From Micromonospora olivasterospora (GTDB taxonomy: Bacteria > Actinomycetota > Actinomycetes > Mycobacteriales > Micromonosporaceae): a stretch of 64,000 bases of DNA. The stretch spans positions 6,138,001 through 6,202,000 of the forward strand of contig NZ_VLKE01000001.1 of the NCBI RefSeq assembly GCF_007830265.1, in the 5' to 3' direction. The notes beneath the pieces are model-generated. The model saw only the letters and a program-made list of their open reading frames with translations, ran no database searches and had not been told where the DNA came from. Shown here in pieces: positions 45,626 to 52,204 of this stretch (the stretch's first letter is position 1; the number at the start of each line of letters is the position of its first letter). The translations under genes were made by a program, and so were the position numbers.

Positions 45626-45997
45626 CTAACTCCCGGAAGTGGGCATGAAGTACTCGAACTGCTCGGCGCTCAACGTGCTCGCATCTTCGACGGCATCGGA
45701 GTCGGCCAGCAGGAACTTGATGCCGTGCTCCAGGATGTTGATTTCGCCCCGCGCGCCCTTGAAGCGCGCGGCGAGGCCCGCCCGAACGCCGTCGATCCTC
45801 TCCGTCAGGGCCTCCGCCTCGGTGAAGCCCTTCCCGCCGAGATGCAGCTTGAACGGCTTCGTGAAGTCGACCGTCGAATCCGGCAGGGAGCCGTACGGGT
45901 AGTCCTTGCCGTACATCAGGTCGATCTCATCGATCTGCTTGGTGTAGACGCCCTGCAACTTCCGCAGGTAGTTCTCGTTGATGACGATGTTCTTCAT
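45626..45997 (-). CDS. Small helical T7SS-associated protein
   Basis: This 123-residue protein starts at ATG 45,997, supported by GAGAGGGA eight bases upstream; the frame is open to 46,078. It is mainly helical (KLQGVYTKQIDEIDLM; TEAEALTERIDGVRAGLAARF) with a short beta-like middle and an acidic C-terminus. I do not recognise a family. The stop TAG overlaps the next gene's alternative GTG start by one base, so it is very likely translated with the 1,018-residue protein. It may be its partner or chaperone (positional inference). Confidence 0.75.
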   Translation of the reverse strand: MKNIVINENYLRKLQGVYTKQIDEIDLMYGKDYPYGSLPDSTVDFTKPFKLHLGGKGFTEAEALTERIDGVRAGLAARFKGARGEINILEHGIKFLLADSDAVEDASTLSAEQFEYFMPTSGS

Positions 45998-46087
45998 CGT
46001 GTTTCCCTCTCGACGGAGTCGGTGCAGCGGGGACTCGGCTGTGCCGACCTGGCGCATCCGAGGTCTGGACGAGTCCATGGACAGCGG

Positions 46088-46142
46088 TGGGTCAGATGCA
46101 CTGGTCCACCCGGTGGTGCGGCGGACCAGTGCATCTGACCCA
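46088..46142. promoter_or_regulatory. 20-bp perfect inverted repeat between esx pair and effector cassette
   Basis: TGGGTCAGATGCACTGGTCC (46,088-46,107) is exactly complementary to 46,123-46,142 across a 15-base loop. A third, direct copy of its core TCAGATGCACTGG occurs at about 46,247-46,259. The stem could act as a terminator-like or processing hairpin separating esx expression from the cassette, or the three half-sites could bind a regulator. There is no T-run after it. It lies in the 289-base spacer before the 45,997 start. Confidence 0.6.
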
Positions 46143-46286
46143 GAATCGGCTCGGCAGGATCGCCGTCCCGACCTCGTGTGGCGTCGGTTCGGCTGGGTCC
46201 TTGCATCAGGTAGGTGATCCGTCGCGTCAGTTGCGCTGGACAGGCATCAGATGCACTGGCTCAGGACACCGACGCCCAGCGGCCTC

Positions 46287-46574
46287 CTAACTGAAGATGG
46301 CCGCGCCCTTGTTGTCGCCCATAACGTAGTTCTGGACGATCTCCAGAAGGCGCGCCTGCCCCACCGTCAGGGCCTGCCGCATTTCCTGCTGGCCCTGGCT
46401 CCACAGCGCCTGAGCCTGCGCGTAGGTTTCCGGCGCCTGGCCGTTGTTGGCGGCGGTGAACCGGTTCACATGCTGCTGGAGATTTTCCAGCGACCGATCG
46501 AGGTCGCTGGTTTCCCTGCGCAGTTCCTCGGCGACGGTGTGTGCCCCGGCGGGATTGATGGCATAGTTGGCCAT
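46287..46574 (-). CDS. WXG100 family Esx protein (second of pair)
   Basis: This 95-residue protein consists of two helices separated by a turn at NNGQAPETYAQA. A second segment, ALWSQGQQEM, carries tryptophan. The C-terminus has YVMGD, which fits the YxxxD/E T7SS export signal missing from its partner. It starts at ATG 46,574 with AAGGAGG about seven bases upstream. A gap of about 70 bases separates it from the first esx gene, so the two form a bicistron. In known systems one partner of the Esx dimer carries the YxxxD signal that engages EccC. Confidence 0.88.
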   Translation of the reverse strand: MANYAINPAGAHTVAEELRRETSDLDRSLENLQQHVNRFTAANNGQAPETYAQAQALWSQGQQEMRQALTVGQARLLEIVQNYVMGDNKGAAIFS

Positions 46575-46644
46575 CCTTGGCCTCCTTGACGTTTGTCGGT
46601 CCGGGTTTTGTCGGCCCGGGTTTTACGGGTGGGACGTTCGGCGG

Positions 46645-46959
46645 TCAGGCTGAGGCCCAGCCGCCCGACCGCATGGCGTTGTCGTCTTCGGTCGTGGTGG
46701 TCAGTTGCGAGTACTGCTGCATGTTCTCGTTGAGCATGTTCAGGCCCTGCTGGACCTTCTGGAAGCCGGCCAGCCACTGGTTGACGGCCTCCTGGAACCG
46801 CACCGAGGCCGCGTCGCTCCGCCACTGGGAGGCGAGGTTGCTCTGTGCGGCCGTGACGTTGCGGTAGCTGTCATGGGCCTCGTTCTGTGCCTGGGCGAAC
46901 GCGACGACCATGCCGCTGATGGTCGCCTGATCGGCGACAATTCCCATGTTGGTTGGCAT
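46645..46959 (-). CDS. WXG100 family Esx protein (first of pair)
   Basis: This 104-residue helical-hairpin protein has a strong ribosome-binding site (AAGGAGAG, four bases upstream). The turn reads SQWRSDAASVRF, a WxS variant of the WxG turn, between helices at about residues 8-42 and 55-90. The tail contains NMQQYSQLTTTTEDD and lacks a clean YxxxD/E. It probably pairs with the downstream Esx protein to form the secreted heterodimer recognised by EccC. The 5' part and leader of this gene are duplicated at 52,069-52,285. Confidence 0.88.
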   Translation of the reverse strand: MPTNMGIVADQATISGMVVAFAQAQNEAHDSYRNVTAAQSNLASQWRSDAASVRFQEAVNQWLAGFQKVQQGLNMLNENMQQYSQLTTTTEDDNAMRSGGWASA

Positions 46960-47076
46960 GACTCTCCTTGTTTGTCATCCGGCGCGCGTCGCCGGAAGGC
47001 GTGTGATGTGGTTGCGCCTGCCGCGTCCGGCCGGTGAGCCGGGCCGCGGCGTGGATCGATCGGGTACTCGGCGGCC

Positions 47077-48408
47077 TCACCCCCCTTCCGGCCGGACCAG
47101 TGCCGGCCCGGCGGGCAGCATGGCGACCAGCGCGGTGGGCATGACCACCGCCTGGTTGAGGGAATAGCCCAGGGTGGCGACATCGCCGCCCATGATCGGG
47201 TAGGCGATCCCCCCGTCGTTGACGAGCAGGCCCTGCTGCCGCCACGGATCGGTGTCCGCGCTCGCCCGGGGCATCAGCAGCGCTCCCCCGCCCGGCGTCA
47301 CCCGCACCGTCACGGCGGACTTTCCGCCGCTGCCGCCCGCCGGCATGCCGGTCGCGGTGGCCAGGACGACCGCGGGTTTCTCATCGGCCTGTCCCGCGAA
47401 CTCCACACAGGCAACGGCACCCTCCGACAGGGATGGCGGTTTGGGCGGGCTGGCCGGCATCGTGGTCAGTGGGCGCACCGGGCTGCGCTGGCCGGCGGCG
47501 ACCAGATCGGCCGCGGTGATGGCGGTCTCCGTCGCAGCGCCCGGCGTGGCCCGCCGCAACAGGTACTCGGTCTCGGTCAGCGGGGCCAGCCCGCCGGTGG
47601 TCATCAGGTAATGGCCGACCTTGCCGTTGCCCATGTCCACGGCGAACAGTTGACCGATCGACGTCGGCCGGCCGGCCACCCTCGGCCCGGCGCCGCCGGC
47701 CCCGGCCAACGTCGGCGGGCCGACCGTACCTCCCGACGGGATCAACTCCAGCCAGGTGGTCGCCACCGGCACCGGGACGAGCATCCCCAGACCCAGCACG
47801 TCGGCCATCCAGGGCTGGGGAAGGAGCAGCCGCCGCCCACCCCACAGCAGGTAGGTCTTCCCGCCCGCCGTGACCGGCAGCGCCTGCCCGTCGCCGAGCG
47901 GCTCGGGGGCCGCCGGCACGTCGACGTCCAGGACGACCCGGCCGGCACCCCGGCTGCAGGCACGCCACACGCCCCGGTTGACCCGGTTGGCGGCGGGTAG
48001 GACCTGCGGCCCGGCCGGGGTGCCCACCGCCGCGCCCCGCGGCAGCTTGGCGAGCTTGGACGAGGACACGGTGACCGGGGTGAGTCGACCGCCGGCCAGC
48101 AGCGTGGCCGTCGCCACGTCATTGACGGGGCGCAACTGGCCGTTGACCAGCACGTACCGCGCCCCGGTCGAGGAGTCCACCACCAGCATCCGCGGCTGCT
48201 GCCAACTGGTCGAGCCCGATCCCGGCATCAGCGCCCAGATCGCGACCCCGCCCAGCAGCAGGATCCCGAGCACGAGGCCCGCGAAGGTGCCGGTGCGGTC
48301 CCGGCGGGTCGGTGACTCGCTGGTCTCCGGCTCGGCCCGCACCAGCGCACCGGTCACCCGGGTCATCATGTACCGCTGGGCGTCCACCTGGTCACGACGC
48401 GACGACAT
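47077..48408 (-). CDS. eccB: T7SS protein EccB
   Basis: This 443-residue protein begins SSRRDQVDAQRYMMTRVTGAL, the typical cytosolic start of EccB. It has a single transmembrane helix at about residues 43-62 (GLVLGILLLGGVAIWALM) and then a long periplasmic region with repeated beta units (RMLVVDSSTGARYVLVNGQLRPV is the first). EccB is an ESX core membrane subunit with a large periplasmic repeat domain. It is somewhat shorter than mycobacterial EccB (usually around 480-500). It lies one base after eccD and about 117 bases before the first esx gene. Confidence 0.93.
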   Translation of the reverse strand: MSSRRDQVDAQRYMMTRVTGALVRAEPETSESPTRRDRTGTFAGLVLGILLLGGVAIWALMPGSGSTSWQQPRMLVVDSSTGARYVLVNGQLRPVNDVATATLLAGGRLTPVTVSSSKLAKLPRGAAVGTPAGPQVLPAANRVNRGVWRACSRGAGRVVLDVDVPAAPEPLGDGQALPVTAGGKTYLLWGGRRLLLPQPWMADVLGLGMLVPVPVATTWLELIPSGGTVGPPTLAGAGGAGPRVAGRPTSIGQLFAVDMGNGKVGHYLMTTGGLAPLTETEYLLRRATPGAATETAITAADLVAAGQRSPVRPLTTMPASPPKPPSLSEGAVACVEFAGQADEKPAVVLATATGMPAGGSGGKSAVTVRVTPGGGALLMPRASADTDPWRQQGLLVNDGGIAYPIMGGDVATLGYSLNQAVVMPTALVAMLPAGPALVRPEGG

Positions 48409-48409
48409 G

Positions 48410-49807
48410 TCAACCCACCCGCGCCCGGATCACGTCGATCAGGCCGGTGATGACCACGACGGTCGGCGCCAGGGCGGCCACCGCCGCGGTATGCGCCAGG
48501 TCGCCCAGCCGGCCCCAGATCGGGTTGAACCGCCGGCCGACCGGGATCCGCGCGGCCAGCCCGCACGCCGCCACCATGATCAGGCAGCAGCCGATGGCCA
48601 GTTCGGCGGCGAGCTGACCCCGATCCGTGATCGCCGTCAGGCACCAGGTCGCCACGGCGGCCAGCGCCGGGCCGGCCAGCGCCAACCGGTGCCAGGTGCT
48701 CGTCATCGGACGGGTGACCAGGATCTGGGCGGCGGCGGCCAGCCAGGCGGCCAGCGGCGCGGCCCAGCCGGGCGCCGCCGCCAGCCACACCATCGCCGCC
48801 CCGGAGACCAGCCCGAGTGCCGCGTACAGGGCGGTCATGAACTGGTCCGCGGCGGCGGCCCGGGTGAGCACCTCGGCGGCCGGTTCCGGGTCGATGTTCT
48901 CCTGCAGGTCCGCTGGTTCGGCGGGCGTCTCCGGCAGGGCGAGCCCGGCGAGCTTGAAGGCGGCCGCCGGTACCGCCGGGCGCAGCGCCGTGGTGGCGAC
49001 GAGCATGATCGCGGCGATCGTGGTCCAGTCCAACGTGGCCCTGGTGCGCAGCAGGAGCGCGGCGACGATCAGCAGCCACGCCGCCAGCAGGCCGACGGTG
49101 ATCTGCCGCCAGCCGGTGCGCGGGAAGACGAACGCGGCCACCAGCAACGCGGCGACGGTGCCGGCGCTGGCACCCACGAAGATCAGCCGGGGTACGGAGG
49201 CATCGGCCAGTGGCGAGTGCGGCGCGACCGCGCCCAGCGCGGCGAGCACCGTCCCGGCCACGCAGGCGGCGCCCAGGATGCCGGCCGTCGCCCGGTCGGC
49301 CAGCTTGCGCACCACCGCGAAGCCCGCGACGAAGCACATCGCCGCCATCACCGCGAGCAGCACCGGGCCCCGGGGCGCGCCCGGCCACATCCGCGCGGCG
49401 GCCAGCCAGGCGGCCAGCCAGGCGGCGAACAGCAGCAGGGCGGTGACCCGCGTGGTCTGCGGGCGCCACAGCCCGGACCGCTTGCGGAGGCCGGCCGAGA
49501 CGCCATCGACAAGGTCGTCGTAGGCCAGCGGCGGAATCTGGTCGGTACGCGGGCGTACGTGCACAACCTCGCCGTCGACCAGGTCGAGGTCACCGACGGT
49601 GCTCGACTCGTCGAGGGCCGGCCCGCCCAGCCGCTGGACGATCCAGCCGCTGTGCTCCAGCCCGCGATCGGCGAGGTCCGGTCCCAACGCGCTCAGCAGG
49701 GCCGGCATCATGTCGGCCAACGGGATGTGGGTGGGCAGGCTCACGTCGACCTGACTGGTCGGTCCGACGACCAGCAGCCGGCAGAGTTCTCCGCGCTCGG
49801 CGCTCAT
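48410..49807 (-). CDS. eccD: T7SS membrane channel protein EccD
   Basis: This 465-residue protein has the EccD architecture. Residues about 8-90 form a ubiquitin-like domain (CRLLVVGPTSQVDVSLP and later STVGDLDLVDGEVVHVRP). The rest is a series of roughly eleven hydrophobic helices, including LLLFAAWLAAWLAAARMW and the final AHTAAVAALAPTVVVITGLID. In ESX complexes EccD dimers line the inner-membrane pore and the ubiquitin-like domain contacts EccC. The stop TGA is separated from the eccB ATG by one base, so the two are co-translated. It is separated from eccC by the glycosyltransferase, oxidoreductase and transposon debris, an unusual order probably caused by insertion. Confidence 0.9.
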   Translation of the reverse strand: MSAERGELCRLLVVGPTSQVDVSLPTHIPLADMMPALLSALGPDLADRGLEHSGWIVQRLGGPALDESSTVGDLDLVDGEVVHVRPRTDQIPPLAYDDLVDGVSAGLRKRSGLWRPQTTRVTALLLFAAWLAAWLAAARMWPGAPRGPVLLAVMAAMCFVAGFAVVRKLADRATAGILGAACVAGTVLAALGAVAPHSPLADASVPRLIFVGASAGTVAALLVAAFVFPRTGWRQITVGLLAAWLLIVAALLLRTRATLDWTTIAAIMLVATTALRPAVPAAAFKLAGLALPETPAEPADLQENIDPEPAAEVLTRAAAADQFMTALYAALGLVSGAAMVWLAAAPGWAAPLAAWLAAAAQILVTRPMTSTWHRLALAGPALAAVATWCLTAITDRGQLAAELAIGCCLIMVAACGLAARIPVGRRFNPIWGRLGDLAHTAAVAALAPTVVVITGLIDVIRARVG

Positions 49808-49851
49808 ATCCCGAACACGCCTGCGCTATCACCGGGGTTCACGAGTTTTTG

Positions 49852-49945
49852 TTAATCGCCAGTCGGTGTTGCCGCGCGAGCGGTAGGCCGTGTCCGCCAA
49901 GATCCGATCGGGTCGGGGTGCGGGGTCGGTCGACGTCGGCGGCCC
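49852..49945 (-). pseudogene. Fragment of IS5-type DDE transposase
   Basis: The minus-strand translation PRPDRILADTAYRSRGN resembles the RPDxvlADKAYsSRaxR block of IS5-family transposases. Only about 30 residues remain, followed by a stop. Together with the adjacent TnpB remnant it marks a rearrangement site just upstream of eccD. Confidence 0.45.
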
Positions 49946-49974
49946 GGTGGCCTCCGGCACGGCACGGCGGGTCA

Positions 49975-50323
49975 GCCGTCGCGTAAGCGCCGAAGTTCCC
50001 GCGCCGCGCGCAAGCTCACGCGGCTGCAACAAGCCCTCTCTTCCCCTCCACGCGGATGTGCTCGCAGCGTGGCCGCATCAACGACAAGATGGCCCTGAAC
50101 GTCCGAGCGTGGGACTGCCGGTGCGGCAGCACCCACGACCGGGACGTCGACGCCGCCATCAACATCCTGGCCGCCGGGCAGGCGGACAGGCCAAACGACC
50201 GTGGAGCGCAGGTAAGACCGGGACTTGTCCCGGCACCGCGCGGCGAAGCGGTAACCCACCCGGACGCCGCGTGTTCCACCCGCAGCGTGGAGGGAATCTC
50301 CGTCCTTCAGGGCGGAGATGATG
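49975..50323 (+). pseudogene. Decayed TnpB (IS200/IS605-type) remnant with element right end
   Basis: On the plus strand, SRAARKLTRLQQALS (about 49,990) resembles an internal TnpB helix. After a frame change, ALNVRAWDCRCGSTHDRDVD and AAINILAAGQA (50,088-50,180) match the TnpB C-terminal zinc-ribbon and RuvC-III region. The first zinc knuckle is damaged (CSQRG instead of CxxC), and the middle of the protein is missing. The end, about 50,290-50,327, has the familiar palindromic CCGTCCTTCAGGGCGG right-end hairpin of these elements. It is inactive. Confidence 0.75.
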
Positions 50324-51715
50324 TCAAGCGTCCCAGATCGGACCGTATGCCGGGATGCCGACCAGCTCCAGGCCGTGCACCACCTGCCAGGTGACCTTCT
50401 TGTTCGCGACGCAGACGACCGCTTCCGCGCCGAAGGTGTCGTACGCCCCGTACGCCAGCCGGAGCATGTCGGGTTTGCCGTACGCGTCGGTGTCCCAGAT
50501 GATCGCGTCGGGTTGCGCCGCCAGCACCTCGTCGACCAGCGCGCCGTACGTCTTACGCGGATTGCGTGTCACCCAGACCAGATGGGACGACACCTCATTG
50601 GCCATGAGGTGGGCGAGCACGGGGCCGATTCCGCTGCCGGTGGCAACAAAGAGCACCTTCTGGAAGAGCCGCGCGACATTGGCCATGCCCGCGGTCGGCG
50701 TCCCCCGTACCCACAGATGCGTTGGCGGATTGTCGATGAATTCCGCGGTCCAGTCGCCGGCTCTGGAGACAACCATGCGGTGGCTGCCGGGAGCCTCTTC
50801 AGGCGCAGAGATATTTGCGAATGAATGCCATTCCAGCAGTGGTCGCCGACTGACCATCTGGGTCGATCCGATGAGCGGCTGGTTCGGGCCGTCGAGGTTG
50901 ACCACCGCCACGTGGGCGGATGGATGCTCGGTATCGACGCGGACCTTGCGCAGTAGCAGCCAGGGCATCGCGACGGACACGGTGGCCACCGTGAGTAGCC
51001 ATACGGCCGGTGTGGTCAGCAGTGCGAACGCGCCGCCGTGCCGGGTGGTGACGAACAGCACGGTGTTGATCCAGGCGAGCGCCAGCGCAGCCCAACCACA
51101 GAACCGGTGCGTTATCTCGAACGTGTCGTGCGCCCTGGCTCGCAATGGTGGCAGGGCCAGGATGCTCATGACCACGAAGAGCGTCACCAGCGCGCCGGAA
51201 ACGACGAGATTGGGGACCGATACGTGCCCCCGATGGTGCAGGTGGTCGTACATCAGCGATACGACAAAGACCAGATACCACGTCGTTCCTGACGCGGCCA
51301 GGCCGACGTGCAGTCCGCCAAAGTGATAGATCTTTGCCAGCGCCCAGCGGACCGGCAACGGCCAGGTCGTGGGTGCGCGGGTGGCCAGCCAGAACAACGC
51401 ATTGACGATCCACTGCTGGCGGACGACGACGGCCAGCGTCACGTTCACCAGAGCAACAATCTCCATCGATGTCAGGGCCGTGGCCTGACCGGCCCACCAG
51501 CTGCCCGATGCCACGGCGTGCCAGCCCACCGCCAGGTTGGCCACCACGACCAGCACGATCAGGCGGTGGTAGGGCATGACGCGGGGATCCTTGAGAATCC
51601 GTCGGATCGGCGGTACGGGCGGCGGTAGCTCCACCTCCAATAATCGGGTCAGCGAGCGGGGCGGCCCGGTTAGGGGCCGCCCAAAAATGGTGATGCGGCT
51701 GCTGACTTTGCGCAT
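50324..51715 (-). CDS. Polytopic membrane oxidoreductase, ferric-reductase-like
   Basis: This 463-residue protein has an N-terminal basic segment and then about six hydrophobic membrane segments (residues about 50-260). Histidines lie within or near the helices (for example KIYHFGGLHVG and FEITHRFCGW), as in haem-coordinating ferric reductase/NOX cores. The C-terminal part resembles an FNR-type FAD/NAD(P)-binding module, with the glycine-rich ATGSGIGPVLAHL at about residues 357-370. It probably moves electrons across or along the membrane; substrate and cofactors are not certain. It is not a known T7SS component. It lies between the esx remnant and transposon debris, and its TGA stop is formed inside the 3' end of the decayed insertion sequence, so the native C-terminus may have been altered by a few residues. 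Confidence 0.65.
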   Translation of the reverse strand: MRKVSSRITIFGRPLTGPPRSLTRLLEVELPPPVPPIRRILKDPRVMPYHRLIVLVVVANLAVGWHAVASGSWWAGQATALTSMEIVALVNVTLAVVVRQQWIVNALFWLATRAPTTWPLPVRWALAKIYHFGGLHVGLAASGTTWYLVFVVSLMYDHLHHRGHVSVPNLVVSGALVTLFVVMSILALPPLRARAHDTFEITHRFCGWAALALAWINTVLFVTTRHGGAFALLTTPAVWLLTVATVSVAMPWLLLRKVRVDTEHPSAHVAVVNLDGPNQPLIGSTQMVSRRPLLEWHSFANISAPEEAPGSHRMVVSRAGDWTAEFIDNPPTHLWVRGTPTAGMANVARLFQKVLFVATGSGIGPVLAHLMANEVSSHLVWVTRNPRKTYGALVDEVLAAQPDAIIWDTDAYGKPDMLRLAYGAYDTFGAEAVVCVANKKVTWQVVHGLELVGIPAYGPIWDA

Positions 51716-52068
51716 GGCTTCGACGACCCGGAAAATGACGGCCTCCTTGGGGTAGGCATTAGGCCAACCTGGGGATCTTGGAGGTTGGCCGGGCTAGATC
51801 AACTACAACTGAGCCGATCTCAGCTACGCGAATGGGTTGATTGGTGCGACACGGATGAAGGCACTCAGGCCGGACAGCGCTGGAAGTGGACGTGAGGCCC
51901 TCGGTAGTTAGTTCTCGCCACCGGATCACCACACGGTGAGGACCCACGTGATCGCATACCATGCCATGGTCGACGTCCCGAGGGAACTCCTGCGGTACCT
52001 CGGCCGGCTGTTTGGCGCGGACGTCGAGCCAAGGGGACACGGCGCGGCACCCGCGCGTTGACCTGCTT
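51716..52068. other. Intergenic region, no gene recognised
   Basis: This is about 350 bases between the esx remnant and the oxidoreductase. A 93-codon minus-strand frame (51,759-52,040) exists but has no family features or good ribosome-binding site. Purine-rich GGAGG is present about 27 bases before the oxidoreductase ATG, too far to be ideal. Nothing else was recognised. Confidence 0.35.
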
Positions 52069-52193
52069 CTACCAGGCGCTGTCGGCGGCCTCGGTCTGGG
52101 CCTGGGTGAACGCCATGACCATGCCGGTGATGGTCACCTCATCGGCCGACAGGCCGAACTCGCCGGCCACGATCCCTCCGTTGGGGTGGCCAT
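52069..52193 (-). pseudogene. Truncated duplicate of the esx (WXG100) gene at 46,645-46,959
   Basis: The reading GIVAGEFGLSADEVTITGMV followed by MAFTQAQTEAADS aligns with GIVADQATISGMVVAFAQAQNEAHDS at the start of the downstream Esx protein, then hits TAG. The ATG at 52,193 is one frame off; adding a G to the GGG of GAGGGATC would join them. Roughly 90 bases upstream (52,196-52,285) also match the region before the intact esx gene, so a block including the leader was copied. The first helix is retained, but the WxG-type turn and second helix are missing. Confidence 0.75.
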
Positions 52194-52204
52194 GATGACT
52201 CTCG

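Noticed and set aside
45998..46078. Upstream start for the 123-residue protein at 46,078
   Set aside because: ATG 45,997 has a well-placed GAGAGGGA site; the extension reads into the inverted-repeat spacer.
51759..52040. 93-codon minus-strand frame
   Set aside because: There is no family resemblance, no good ribosome-binding site and no coding-like pattern relative to its neighbours.
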